A stretch of 31,729 bases of DNA from Ruminococcaceae bacterium UBA3751 (GCA_002371215.1 DFGL01000069.1:1-31729), one strand, 5' to 3'; shown: positions 21,100-29,993, counted from the stretch's first letter. Notes: a model not told the origin generated them from the letters alone. A program made the numbers and translations.

Positions 21100-21637
21100 A
21101 AATTTCCCTTTTCAGCGCGCCGATATACGGAAGATTGCGGTACTTCTGGTCATAGTCAAGCCCGTAACCGACAACAAATTCATCGGGAACGGAGCAGCCG
21201 ACGTAATCGGGAGTTAAGTCAACAACGCGCCTTTCGGGTTTATCAAGAAGGGTACAGATTTTAATTGAATTCGCCCCTCTTGTTTGCAGCATTCTGCTGA
21301 CGTAATCGAGCGTTCTGCCAGAGTCAAGAATATCCTCAATAAGAAGAACGTCGTAGCCCTCAAGGTCAATATCAATATCCTTAACGATTTTAACTGCGCC
21401 CGATGAACGGGTTCCGCTGCCGTAGCTTGAAACTGCAAGAAAATCAAGCTTGAGGGGAATGTCAATGTATCTTGTAAGGTCCGTCATAAAGTAAATTGAG
21501 CCCTTGAGAATACCTACAACAAGCAGGTTTTTGCCCGCAAAGTCCTTTGTTATCTGTTCGCCGAGACGCCTGTTGATTGAATCAAGCTGCTCTTTTGTAA
21601 CAAGCACCTGTGAAATATCGTTATTAAGCAATTCCAT
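21092..21637 (-). CDS. hpt: Hypoxanthine phosphoribosyltransferase
   Basis: A 181-residue salvage enzyme that converts hypoxanthine (and usually guanine) with PRPP to IMP/GMP. The PRPP-binding loop is VLLIEDILDSGRTL, preceded by GILKGSIYFMTDL (phosphate loop) and SYGSGTRSSG (flexible loop). The C-terminal DEFVVGYGLDYDQKYRNLPYIG is the purine-binding segment. The start at 21637 is chosen because GAGGTG lies just before; an in-frame ATG six codons upstream lacks one. It is downstream of the nucleoside importer and overlaps the next gene by 8 bp. Confidence 0.95.
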   Translation of the reverse strand: MELLNNDISQVLVTKEQLDSINRRLGEQITKDFAGKNLLVVGILKGSIYFMTDLTRYIDIPLKLDFLAVSSYGSGTRSSGAVKIVKDIDIDLEGYDVLLIEDILDSGRTLDYVSRMLQTRGANSIKICTLLDKPERRVVDLTPDYVGCSVPDEFVVGYGLDYDQKYRNLPYIGALKREIYE

Positions 21638-21655
21638 AATACACCTCAAAATCAT

Positions 21656-21675
21656 GGGGCGGAAATTTCCGCCCC
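21656..21675. repeat. 20-bp perfect palindrome between permease 2 and hpt
   Basis: GGGGCGGAAA followed by its exact inverse TTTCCGCCCC. On + it is followed by TCTTTTGTTTT; on the minus strand, which carries the genes here, only by ATGATTTTG. Thus for the operon it is a poor terminator and more likely an internal processing or attenuation hairpin before the hpt ribosome site. Confidence 0.6.
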
Positions 21676-21684
21676 TCTTTTGTT

Positions 21685-22686
21685 TTATCTTTCTTCTCTG
21701 AAATAGGAAAGTCCGAGCGCCTCAGGCGGCTGATTTTCCTTCTTCTTTCTTACGCTTACTGCTACGAGAACTATAATCGTTACAACGTAGGGAAGCATTT
21801 TGAATAATTCCTGGCTTCTGAGCGAAAGACCGGGAATAAACAAAAATACAATGTAAAGTCCGCCGAAAAGGATTGACCCGAGAATACCGAGGTTCGGTCT
21901 CCATATAGCGAAGATTACAAGCGCGATTGCGAGCCATCCTCTGTCGCCGAAGCCCTCGTTTGACCAAACGCCGTTAGCGTAGTCCATAACGTAGAAGAGT
22001 CCGCCGAGTCCCGCAATAACCGAGCCGATACAGGTTGCAAGGTATTTTGTGCGGTTAACGTTGATACCTGCCGCGTCAGCCGTAGCAGGATTTTCACCTA
22101 CCGCGCGCAGATGGAGCCCGCCCTTTGTCTTTTTAAGGAAAAAGGCGCAGGCGATTGCAATAATTATAGCAAGGTAGGCGAGAAAGCCGTATGAAAGAAA
22201 CACCTTGCCGAACCAGCCCGTTGTTGAAGCAAGCGGGAGCTTTTTAGTGAAGTATCCGCTTGTGAGAGAAAGCGCAACCGACGGGATGTCGCTGCCCGTA
22301 ATCTTAACGAGTGAAGCGCCGAAGAAGTTACCGAAGCCAACGCCGAAGGTGGTGAGCGCAAGACCCGTTACGTTCTGATTTGCCCTTAAAGTTACCGTAA
22401 GGAAGCAGTAAATCAATCCCGCAAGGAGCGAGCCTATAATTGAGCTGATAAGCGGAATGAAGATAGCGAGAAAAGCGTTTGCCGCGCCGCCGCTCTGTTT
22501 GAGAGCATTTTCATAAAGGAATGCGCCTATAACGCCGCTGATACCGCCCATGTACATAATTCCGGGGATACCGAGGTTAAGGTTACCCGATTTTTCCGTT
22601 AGGATTTCACCCGTTGAGCCGTAGAGGAGCGGAACGCCCTGTACAACTGCACGCTGAAGGAAGGCTATAACTGTAGTTGATACCAT
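21685..22686 (-). CDS. ABC nucleoside importer permease 2 (NupC/YufQ-like)
   Basis: A 333-residue membrane protein with eight to ten helices, of the BPD_transp_2 group. The family pattern GSTGEILTEKSGNLNLGIPGIMYMGG and the later LRAVGENPATADAAGINVNRTKY (the coupling loop contacting the ATPase) are clear. It forms the channel with permease 1 and imports nucleosides delivered by the BMP lipoprotein. It begins 1 bp after permease 1. Confidence 0.9.
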   Translation of the reverse strand: MVSTTVIAFLQRAVVQGVPLLYGSTGEILTEKSGNLNLGIPGIMYMGGISGVIGAFLYENALKQSGGAANAFLAIFIPLISSIIGSLLAGLIYCFLTVTLRANQNVTGLALTTFGVGFGNFFGASLVKITGSDIPSVALSLTSGYFTKKLPLASTTGWFGKVFLSYGFLAYLAIIIAIACAFFLKKTKGGLHLRAVGENPATADAAGINVNRTKYLATCIGSVIAGLGGLFYVMDYANGVWSNEGFGDRGWLAIALVIFAIWRPNLGILGSILFGGLYIVFLFIPGLSLRSQELFKMLPYVVTIIVLVAVSVRKKKENQPPEALGLSYFREER

Positions 22687-22687
22687 A

Positions 22688-23794
22688 TTATTTTACCTCC
22701 TTATGCGAATGATGAAATCTGAGCTCGTAGTTAATAAAGAATTCCGAGCCGATAATGAAGAACAGGATAACGCCCGTAAGAATATCTGAGAACGCCTGAT
22801 CAAGCCCGTAAACCGTTGCAATCTCGTTTGCGCCTCTTTCAAGGAAGGCAAGCAGGAAGGCGGTTAAAATCATATAAACGGGGTTAAACTTAGCGAGCCA
22901 GCTTACCATAATGGCGGTAAAGCCGCGTCCTCCCGCAGTTTTTGTTGAGATTGTATAAGACGTTGAACCAACAAGAAGGAGACCTGCAATACCGCAGATA
23001 GCTCCCGAAAGGAACATAGTTCTTAAAACAACCTTTTTAACGTTGATGCCGATATATCTTGCGGTGTTTTCGCTTTCGCCTACAACGGCAATCTCATAGC
23101 CGTGCTTTGAGTATTTAAGGTAAACGTACATTGCTATTGTAAGAGCAAAAACAATAATAACGTTAAGAAGATAATCAAAATCACCTATTTTCGGGAACCA
23201 GCCCGCGTGGGAAATCTGGTTGATAATACCAATCTGACCCGAGCCCTTCGGGTTTTCCCATACAATAGTAAAATACGAAACTATCTGAATTCCGACGTAG
23301 TTCATCATAAGGGTGAACAGCGTTTCGTTGGTGTTGAAATTCGCTTTGAAAACGGCGGGGATAAGCGCCCAGATTGCGCCGGCAAGTATACTCGCTATAA
23401 TCATAACGAATATAAGCAGTCCGTTGGGAATTTTTCCGCCGAGTAATATCATACACGCAGCGGTTGCAAGCCCGCCGATAAGCACCTGTCCCTCTGCTCC
23501 GATATTCCAGAATCGCATTTTGAATGCAGGCGTTACCGCAAGTGAAACGCAAAGCAGCATTGCGAGATTCTGAAACATCATCCAGAAGCGTCTTGAACTG
23601 CCGAAGGAACCCTTAATCATTGTTGAATAAACGTCTATCGGGTTCTGGTGAGTAATAAACATAGTCATCAGCGCGCAGACGATAAGCGCTGCAATAACCG
23701 AGATTATTCTGATTGCCCACGATTTATACGAAGGGAGCGAGTCGCGTTTTACAATATGAAATAACGGTTCTTTAGCCGCTGTTTTATCAGCCAT
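22688..23794 (-). CDS. ABC nucleoside importer permease 1 (NupB/YufP-like)
   Basis: A 368-residue integral membrane permease with about ten helices. Typical segments: FRFWNIGAEGQVLIGG-type text (here RFWNIGAEGQVLIGGLA), NETLFTLMMNYVG, and the coupling loop VVGESENTARYIGINVKK. The first about 20 residues are cytoplasmic. It overlaps the ATPase gene by 8 bp and is followed closely by permease 2. Partner for nucleoside (purine) uptake. Confidence 0.9.
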   Translation of the reverse strand: MADKTAAKEPLFHIVKRDSLPSYKSWAIRIISVIAALIVCALMTMFITHQNPIDVYSTMIKGSFGSSRRFWMMFQNLAMLLCVSLAVTPAFKMRFWNIGAEGQVLIGGLATAACMILLGGKIPNGLLIFVMIIASILAGAIWALIPAVFKANFNTNETLFTLMMNYVGIQIVSYFTIVWENPKGSGQIGIINQISHAGWFPKIGDFDYLLNVIIVFALTIAMYVYLKYSKHGYEIAVVGESENTARYIGINVKKVVLRTMFLSGAICGIAGLLLVGSTSYTISTKTAGGRGFTAIMVSWLAKFNPVYMILTAFLLAFLERGANEIATVYGLDQAFSDILTGVILFFIIGSEFFINYELRFHHSHKEVK

Positions 23795-25337
23795 TTTCCT
23801 CTCCCTCCTTATCTGTACTCTTTGTCATAAGCAGACCGAGCTCTTCTTTTTTAGCGGTTCTGCCGTCAACGATACCGGTAATTTTTCCTGAGTTGATAAC
23901 CATTATTCTGTCGCACAGCTCAATGAGAACGTCAAGGTCCTCGCCTACGAAGATAACGGATACGCCCTCCTCCTTCTGTTTGTTGAGGAGGTTGTAAATT
24001 GTATACGATGAGTTTATATCAAGTCCTCTTACGGGGTATGCAACCATAAGGAGCCTCGGCTCAAGCGCGATTTCACGCCCTACGAGCACCTTCTGTACGT
24101 TACCGCCCGAAAGACGCTTAACGGGGGTGCTTGTTCCGGGGGTTACAACCTCAAGCTCGTCAATTATTTCCTCTGCGAGCTTTTTGGGCTTCTTTCTGTC
24201 AAGGAATTCGGACTTACCGCTTTTATAGGAACGCAGCATCATATTGTCCGTAATATCCATACTGCCTACAAGACCCATACCGAGCCTGTCCTCGGGAACG
24301 AAGGACATTGCAACGCCGAGCTTTCTTATCTCTCTTGGGGTCTTTCCTACGAGCTGCTGCTCAACCTCGTCGCTGTCCGTATAAAGTATGCTTGAGCCCT
24401 TTTCGCATTTCTGAAGTCCCGCTATGCTTTCAAGCAGCTCCTTCTGTCCGCTTCCCGAAATTCCCGCGATACCGAGAATTTCGCCGCTGTAAACCTTAAA
24501 GCCTACGTCAGTCAGCGCGTCAGCACCGTCGCGGGTTTTAACGTTAAGTCTTTTTACAACAAGCCTCGTCTGAGGGTCAACGGGGTCCTTTCTCTCAATG
24601 TTGAGCGAAACCTTTTCGCCAACCATTGCCTCTGTAAGAATCTGTTCGTTAGCCTCAGCTGTATTGATAACGCCGACGTTTTCGCCCTTTCTCAGGATAG
24701 CGACTCTGTCGGAAATCTCAAGCACCTCGTGGAGCTTATGCGTTATGATGATAACGGTTTTGTTATCGTCCTTCATATTGCGAAGAACTGCAAAAAGCTT
24801 CTGAGTCTCCTGAGGGGTAAGAACTGCAGTTGGCTCGTCAAGAATAAGAATGTCCGCGCCTCTGTACAGCACCTTAACAATTTCAACCGTTTGCTTTTCG
24901 GAAACGGACATTGCGTATATTTTTTTATCTAAATCTATCTGAAATCCGTATTTATCGGTTATTTCCTTAATTCGTTTTTTGGCGTTTTTAATATTGTATT
25001 TCTCGCCGTCATCTATGCCGAGAACAATATTTTCCGCCGCTGAAAAAACATCAACAAGCTTGAAATGCTGATGTATCATTCCGATTTTGTAATCAAAAGC
25101 GTCTTTGGGGGATTTTATAACAACCTCTTTGCCGTTAACAAAAATCTCTCCCTCATCGGGAAAGTAAATCCCCGAAACCATATTCATAAGTGTTGTTTTG
25201 CCTGAGCCGTTTTCGCCGAGAATTGCGAGTATTTCACCTTTTTTTACCTGAAGGTCAACGTCCTTATTGGCAACAACCTTTGTGCCAAAGGCCTTAGTTA
25301 TGCCTTTTAATTCAAGCGCATATGAGGTTTTTTCCAT
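23787..25337 (-). CDS. ABC nucleoside importer ATPase, two domains (NupA/YufO-like)
   Basis: A 516-residue fused ATPase as in RbsA/YufO. Domain 1: Walker A GENGSGKTT (41-49), signature degenerate MSVSEKQ (143-149), Walker B ILILDEP (163-169), switch His200. Domain 2: changed Walker A GISGSGQKE (292-300), canonical LSGGN (409-413), and the Walker B region LLMVAYPVRGLD (429-440). This asymmetry (one active, one degenerate site) is normal for the family. Energises the import of nucleosides by the two permeases. Separated from the BMP gene by a hairpin at 25387. Confidence 0.92.
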   Translation of the reverse strand: MEKTSYALELKGITKAFGTKVVANKDVDLQVKKGEILAILGENGSGKTTLMNMVSGIYFPDEGEIFVNGKEVVIKSPKDAFDYKIGMIHQHFKLVDVFSAAENIVLGIDDGEKYNIKNAKKRIKEITDKYGFQIDLDKKIYAMSVSEKQTVEIVKVLYRGADILILDEPTAVLTPQETQKLFAVLRNMKDDNKTVIIITHKLHEVLEISDRVAILRKGENVGVINTAEANEQILTEAMVGEKVSLNIERKDPVDPQTRLVVKRLNVKTRDGADALTDVGFKVYSGEILGIAGISGSGQKELLESIAGLQKCEKGSSILYTDSDEVEQQLVGKTPREIRKLGVAMSFVPEDRLGMGLVGSMDITDNMMLRSYKSGKSEFLDRKKPKKLAEEIIDELEVVTPGTSTPVKRLSGGNVQKVLVGREIALEPRLLMVAYPVRGLDINSSYTIYNLLNKQKEEGVSVIFVGEDLDVLIELCDRIMVINSGKITGIVDGRTAKKEELGLLMTKSTDKEGEENG

Positions 25338-25386
25338 ATTATACCCTCACTTTTATATGGATTAATTTATTAATTAAAATCAAATT

Positions 25387-25412
25387 TCCGTGACCGCCGA
25401 AGCGGCCACGGA
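25387..25412 (-). promoter_or_regulatory. UUCG-capped hairpin between BMP lipoprotein and ATPase genes
   Basis: On the minus strand TCCGTGGCCGC, loop TTCG, GCGGTCACGGA: an 11-bp stem with one G-T pair capped by the very stable UUCG tetraloop, followed by a weak T-rich tail (ATTTGATTTT). Such hairpins after binding-protein genes protect the 3' end and lower read-through, so the lipoprotein is made in excess over the ATPase and permeases. Confidence 0.8.
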
Positions 25413-25430
25413 TAAAGTATTTATCTAAGA

Positions 25431-26672
25431 TTAAAGGATAGTGATACCGTCAATATCAATATCAAAGTAAGGAGCTGAACGGAATTCTGATTCAGCAAAG
25501 TAACCGTCCTTGATTACCTCTGTTTCAGGCTTGAAGTCGCCCATATCGTCAACGTCTGCCTGATAGCTGTCAAGCTTCTTCTCTTTAACAGTGAAAGCGT
25601 CTGTTGAGAATACGTGAAGCTTACCTGCTTCAAGCTCAGCCTTAACTTCGTCAATCTTTTCCTGTGTGCCCTTAGCAGCAGCCTTTTCGTTTACTTCTGT
25701 AAGTACAACAGAGCCTGTCTGAATTGTTCCTGTCCAGTCAGTATCAATCTTTTCGCCGTTCATAGCAGCCTTGATTGAATACTCAAAGTAAGGTACCCAG
25801 TTAATTCTTGAGGATACGATGAAGGTGTTCGGACAAGCGTCAACAGTTGAGCCGTTGTAAGAAACGTCGGGAACGCCTGCAGCCTCGCAAGCTGTCGGAG
25901 CGCCCATTGAGTCAGCGTGCTGGCTGATGAGAACGCACTTGTTGTTAATAAGAGTATTAGCAGCTTCCTTTTCAAGAGCTTCGTCATACCATGAGTTTGT
26001 GAACTTAACTTCCATAGTAGCTGACGGGCAAATGCTTCTTGCGCCGAGGAAGAAGGAGGTGTAACCGCTCTTAACCTCTGCATAGGGGAATGCGCCAACG
26101 TAACCGATTTTAGCTTCTTCAGCCTTAATCTTACCTGCTTCAATCATTTCATTGAGCTTTAAGCCTGCAGCAACGCCTGCAAGATATCTGCCTTCATAGA
26201 TAGAAGCGAATGCATTGTGATAGTTGTCGAGCTTTTCCGTGTGAGCCTTTGTACCTGTTGCATGGCAGAACTGAACCTCAGGGTTTTTCTTTGCAGCTTC
26301 AATCATGTATGATTCATGACCGAAAGAGTCAGCAAATACGTAGCCACAGCCCTGGTCAACAAGGTCAAGCGCAGTGTTAAGGCAAGCCTCATCTTCGCCG
26401 ATACCTGTCTTGATGATAACCTGCTCGTCCTTAAGACCGAGGTTTTTACAAGCTTCTTTGGCAGCGTCAATAAAGTTCTTGTCATAGGTTGAGTTTTCAT
26501 CGTGTAAGCAGATAAAACCAACCTTGAAGTCTGCGTTTGCCGTAGCCTCTGTTGCTGTTGCGTCTTCAGCGCCGTTGTTCTCAGCAGGCTTCTTAGAGCA
26601 AGCAACGAATACGCCTGCAACTGCAAGAACTAATGCAAGGAGAATAGCAACAATTTTCTTTGAGTTTTTCAT
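25431..26672 (-). CDS. BMP-family nucleoside-binding lipoprotein (BmpA/PnrA/YufN-like)
   Basis: A 413-residue lipoprotein. Signal: MKNSKKIVAI and a hydrophobic stretch to VFVAC (lipobox, Cys25), then a low-complexity acidic/Ala-Thr linker. The BMP domain begins at FKVGFICLHDENSTYDKNF and ends around IDWGG-type segments (here DWTGTIQTGSVVLTEVN). The ligand-site signature GYVFADSFGHESYMIEAAKKNP fits PnrA-type purine nucleoside receptors. The true start is 26672 (GGAGGG at about 26680-26685); an in-frame ATG at 26687 is just upstream of the ribosome site. A TATAAT occurs at 26706-26711, with no good -35. Confidence 0.9.
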   Translation of the reverse strand: MKNSKKIVAILLALVLAVAGVFVACSKKPAENNGAEDATATEATANADFKVGFICLHDENSTYDKNFIDAAKEACKNLGLKDEQVIIKTGIGEDEACLNTALDLVDQGCGYVFADSFGHESYMIEAAKKNPEVQFCHATGTKAHTEKLDNYHNAFASIYEGRYLAGVAAGLKLNEMIEAGKIKAEEAKIGYVGAFPYAEVKSGYTSFFLGARSICPSATMEVKFTNSWYDEALEKEAANTLINNKCVLISQHADSMGAPTACEAAGVPDVSYNGSTVDACPNTFIVSSRINWVPYFEYSIKAAMNGEKIDTDWTGTIQTGSVVLTEVNEKAAAKGTQEKIDEVKAELEAGKLHVFSTDAFTVKEKKLDSYQADVDDMGDFKPETEVIKDGYFAESEFRSAPYFDIDIDGITIL

Positions 26673-26705
26673 GTCTTTTCCCTCCATAAAAAATTATTGG
26701 TGTAT

Positions 26706-26711
26706 ATTATA
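26706..26711 (-). promoter_or_regulatory. Candidate -10 box before the BMP gene
   Basis: TATAAT on the minus strand, 34 bp before the start of the lipoprotein gene. The best -35 is TTGATT with only a 15-bp spacer, so the lipoprotein may be read from here, from the xpt promoter, or both. Confidence 0.35.
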
Positions 26712-26732
26712 AGGCGTCTGCCAAATAATCAA

Positions 26733-27311
26733 TTAATCTCTGAAAACGATTTCGCCCGTTTCGTGGTTCATTTCTTCAACTATCGCGAGGCTTTCAACCT
26801 TTATGCCCTCGTTCCTCAGCTTGTCCCCGCCGTGCTGGTAGCCCTTTTCAATTACCGTTCCGCAGCCCGCAAGCTCGGCGCCGCTCTGCTTAACTATTTC
26901 AATAAGCCCTCTGAGCGCGTTGCCTATAGCGAGGAAATCGTCAATTATAAGCACCTTGTCGCCTTCGCCGAGAAAGCGCTTTGAAACCATAATATCGTAG
27001 GTTGTACCGTGGGTAAAGCTTTCAACGGGGGTTGTATAAACGTCGCCCGCAATGTTTTTCGTTTTAGTTTTTTTGGCAAAAACTAAAGGGCATTCAAACT
27101 CCTCTGCAACTGCGGTTCCTATAGCAATGCCGGAAGCCTCAATTGTCAGAATTTTGTTAACGCCCTCATCTTTAAAAAGTCTATGAAATTCTTTTGCAAT
27201 TTCGCGCATAAAAACGCAGTCTATCTGATGGTTAAGAAAACAGTCTACCTTAAGGATATTGCCCTCGTATACTTCGCCCTCGCTGAGAATTTTCTTCTTG
27301 AGGAGTTCCAT
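26733..27311 (-). CDS. xpt: Xanthine phosphoribosyltransferase
   Basis: A 192-residue enzyme converting xanthine and PRPP to XMP. Begins ELLKKKILSEGEVYEGNILKVD, as in Bacillus Xpt; the PRPP loop is VLIIDDFLAIGNAL; other marks are FHRLFKDEGVNKILTIEASGIA and CGTVIEKGYQHGG. The length is standard. It is the first gene of the minus-strand purine region and has its own promoter at 27345-27373, with GGTGG as a modest ribosome site. Unlike in Bacillus, no purine riboswitch is visible upstream. Confidence 0.95.
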   Translation of the reverse strand: MELLKKKILSEGEVYEGNILKVDCFLNHQIDCVFMREIAKEFHRLFKDEGVNKILTIEASGIAIGTAVAEEFECPLVFAKKTKTKNIAGDVYTTPVESFTHGTTYDIMVSKRFLGEGDKVLIIDDFLAIGNALRGLIEIVKQSGAELAGCGTVIEKGYQHGGDKLRNEGIKVESLAIVEEMNHETGEIVFRD

Positions 27312-27344
27312 TTTCGCTCACCACCAAAAACAAATTACAGAAAT

Positions 27345-27373
27345 ATAATAAAGGAATAAAGTATAAATTTCAA
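27345..27373 (-). promoter_or_regulatory. Promoter of xpt
   Basis: On the minus strand TTGAAA (27368-27373), a 17-bp spacer and TATTAT (27345-27350). The leader to the ATG is about 27 bases, too short for a purine riboswitch. Confidence 0.7.
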
Positions 27374-27663
27374 CAAATATTTTAAATTGATACCGTTTTT
27401 TAAACTTTTTCTATTTCGTATACAATAAAACGCATTTTCAACCCGCCGTACTTGTTCACTTTTACCACATCGGACGTTTTGAACCTGAAAATAAGCAGCC
27501 GGAAATTTTTAATATGTAAAATGTAACGGATTGTACAAAAAGTATATTACAATTTGTAATATAAATTTGTTCAAAAATGCCTGAAACCCGCTAAACAGCG
27601 CTGTTTTTGCTATGTAAGGGCTTACTACATTTCGTATAAAAAGGTTACAATTACCAAAATGAT

Positions 27664-27679
27664 ATACAATATCTTGTAT
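27664..27679 (+). promoter_or_regulatory. Candidate NrdR box upstream of nrdD
   Basis: ATACAATATCTTGTAT is an imperfect palindrome that matches the core of the known NrdR consensus (acaCwAtATaTwGtgt) at all but one central base. It sits 18 bp upstream of the -35 box. NrdR usually binds two such boxes; no clear second one was found, so this is a candidate. Confidence 0.5.
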
Positions 27680-27696
27680 TTTTTAGTGAAAATCTA

Positions 27697-27725
27697 TTGA
27701 CAAAGGCAGGTGCGTTTGCTATTAT
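27697..27725 (+). promoter_or_regulatory. Promoter of nrdD-nrdG
   Basis: TTGACA at 27697-27702, 17-bp spacer, TATTAT at 27720-27725 with TG extension (27717-27718). The leader of about 60 bases ends in GGAGGAGG-like text just before ATG 27791. Confidence 0.85.
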
Positions 27726-27790
27726 GTATACAGTTTTGAAAATTTCGTGTAACCTTTTTGTAATATTTGCAAAAACGGAGGAGGGTATAA

Positions 27791-29992
27791 ATGAGAATTA
27801 TAAAGCGTAACGGCTCCGAGGCTGAGTTTGATTTAAGCAAAATCGTAATTGCGGTTTCTAAAGCTAATAAGGCTTGCGAAAAAGAAGAGCTTACCGACAG
27901 TCAGATTAGAGACATTGCCGAATATGTTGAATTCAAAATTTCCAAGGCGGGCAGAGCGCTTTCCGTTGAGGAAATTCAGGATATAGTTGAGGACCAGATT
28001 ATGGCAAAGGGTGCTTTTGAGGTAGCAAAGCGCTACGTTAAGTACCGCTATACCCGTTCTCTCGTAAGAAAAGCAAACACAACGGACAACCAGATTCTCT
28101 CATTAATAGAATGTAATAATGAAGAGGTTAAGCAGGAAAACTCAAATAAGAACCCGACTGTAAACTCCGTTCAGCGCGACTATATGGCGGGCGAGGTTTC
28201 AAAGGATATTACTAAAAGAATTCTTCTCCCACAGGATATTGTTGAGGCTCACGACGCGGGAATTATCCATTTCCACGATTCCGATTATTTTGCTCAGCAT
28301 ATGCATAACTGCGACCTTGTTAATCTTGAGGATATGCTGCAAAACGGAACCGTTATCAGCGATACAATGATTGAAAAGCCGCACAGTTTTTCAACCGCCT
28401 GCAATATTGCAACTCAGATTATAGCTCAGGTTGCCTCAAACCAGTACGGCGGTCAGTCAATTTCTCTCACTCATTTAGCTCCGTTCGTTCAGGTTAGCCG
28501 TGAAAAGCTCAGAAAAACCGTTGTTGAGGAAAACAGTGAAATCGGCGCAGAACTCAGCGACGAGCAGATTGATAAGCTGACAGAAAAAAGGCTCCGCGAA
28601 GAAATCCGCAGAGGCGTTCAGACTATTCAGTATCAGGTTGTAACTCTTCTTACAACCAACGGTCAGGCTCCCTTTGTAACGGTATTTATGTACCTTAACG
28701 AAGCGCGTAACGAGCAGGAAAAGGCTGACCTTGCCCTTATTATTGAGGAGACTCTCAGGCAGCGTATTCAGGGCGTTAAAAACGAGAAGGGCGTGTGGAT
28801 TACTCCCGCGTTCCCGAAACTCATATACGTTCTTGAAGAGGACAATATCGGAGATGAATCAAAGTATTTCTATCTCACCGAGCTTGCGGCAAAGTGTACC
28901 GCAAAGAGAATGGTGCCCGATTACATCAGCGAAAAGGTTATGCTTGAGCTCAAGGGCGACGTTTATACCTGTATGGGCTGCCGTTCCTTCTTAACTCCCG
29001 ACCGCTTTACCGATGCGGGAGTCGGCAACGTTGCGAACGCGGGTAACTATGTTGAGGGTCAGCATAAGTATTACGGACGCTTCAATCAGGGCGTTGTAAC
29101 TCTTAACCTCGTTGATATCGCGTGTTCATCGGGCGGAGATAAGGATAAATTCAATAAGATATTTGAAGAGAGGCTTGAGCTCTGCCACAGAGCGCTTCAG
29201 TGCCGTCATAACAGACTTAAGGGTACGCTTTCCGACGCTGCTCCGATTCTCTGGCAGTACGGCGCGCTCGCAAGACTTAAAAAAGGCGAGCCTATCGATA
29301 AGCTTCTCTATAACGGCTATTCAACAATTTCGCTTGGCTATGCCGGACTTTACGAATGCGTAAGATATATGACGGGTAAATCCCACACTGATGAAAACGG
29401 CGGCAAGGAATTTGCGCTTGACGTTATGAGAAAGATGAACGAAGCCTGCGCAAAGTGGAAGGCTGAGGAGAATATTGACTATTCAATTTACGGAACTCCG
29501 CTTGAAAGCACAACCTATAAATTTGCAAAATGCCTTCAGAAGCGCTTCGGCATCATCAAGGGCGTAACGGATAAGAATTATATTACAAACTCTTACCACG
29601 TTCACGTTACCGAGGAGATTGACGCGTTTACAAAGCTTAAATTTGAAAGCGAATTTCAGGCGCTTTCACCCGGCGGCGCTATCTCCTATGTTGAGGTACC
29701 GAATATGCAGGATAATATCCCCGCCGTTATTCAGGTTATGCGTTTCATCTATGATAACATTATGTACGCGGAGCTCAACACAAAGAGCGATTACTGCCAG
29801 GTTTGCGGCTATGACGGAGAAATTCAGATTGCCGAGGACGAGCACGGTAAGCTTATCTGGAGATGCCCCTGCTGCGGTAATGAGGACCAGGATAAGATGA
29901 ACGTTGCGCGCCGCACCTGCGGATATATAGGAACGCAGTACTGGAACCAGGGCAGAACTCAGGAAATTAAAGAAAGAGTTTTACATCTTTAA
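27791..29992 (+). CDS. nrdD: Anaerobic ribonucleoside-triphosphate reductase
   Basis: A 733-residue class III reductase that makes dNTPs without oxygen, by a glycyl radical. Residues 1-90 form the ATP-cone (MRIIKRNGSEAEFDLSKI), which senses dATP/ATP. The barrel holds IHFHDSDYFAQHMHNCDL and the active-site Cys regions. The C-terminus has zinc ligands in YCQVCGYDG and CPCCGNED and the radical motif RTCGYIG with Gly711. The full length is present. Its activase follows one base later. Expression is probably controlled by NrdR through the box at 27664. Confidence 0.97.
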   Translation: MRIIKRNGSEAEFDLSKIVIAVSKANKACEKEELTDSQIRDIAEYVEFKISKAGRALSVEEIQDIVEDQIMAKGAFEVAKRYVKYRYTRSLVRKANTTDNQILSLIECNNEEVKQENSNKNPTVNSVQRDYMAGEVSKDITKRILLPQDIVEAHDAGIIHFHDSDYFAQHMHNCDLVNLEDMLQNGTVISDTMIEKPHSFSTACNIATQIIAQVASNQYGGQSISLTHLAPFVQVSREKLRKTVVEENSEIGAELSDEQIDKLTEKRLREEIRRGVQTIQYQVVTLLTTNGQAPFVTVFMYLNEARNEQEKADLALIIEETLRQRIQGVKNEKGVWITPAFPKLIYVLEEDNIGDESKYFYLTELAAKCTAKRMVPDYISEKVMLELKGDVYTCMGCRSFLTPDRFTDAGVGNVANAGNYVEGQHKYYGRFNQGVVTLNLVDIACSSGGDKDKFNKIFEERLELCHRALQCRHNRLKGTLSDAAPILWQYGALARLKKGEPIDKLLYNGYSTISLGYAGLYECVRYMTGKSHTDENGGKEFALDVMRKMNEACAKWKAEENIDYSIYGTPLESTTYKFAKCLQKRFGIIKGVTDKNYITNSYHVHVTEEIDAFTKLKFESEFQALSPGGAISYVEVPNMQDNIPAVIQVMRFIYDNIMYAELNTKSDYCQVCGYDGEIQIAEDEHGKLIWRCPCCGNEDQDKMNVARRTCGYIGTQYWNQGRTQEIKERVLHL

Positions 29993-29993
29993 T

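Larger units (their letters stand above)
27414..27751. repeat. Inverted-repeat and motif array in the xpt-nrdD gap
   Basis: The 479-bp gap between xpt and nrdD holds no gene. It contains TTTCGTATA at 27414-27422 and 27630-27638 and TTTCGTGTA at 27743-27751; a 9-bp inverted repeat TATATTACA/TGTAATATA at 27543-27563; and a 12-bp inverted repeat AAAAAGGTTACA (27638-27649) and TGTAACCTTTTT (27748-27759) that brackets the nrdD promoter. The pattern suggests regulator binding sites; no regulator is identified. Confidence 0.5.

Noticed and set aside
27312..27790. Guanine/purine riboswitch upstream of xpt
   Set aside because: The conserved core segments of that riboswitch were looked for on the minus strand and not found, and the leader after the predicted promoter is too short.
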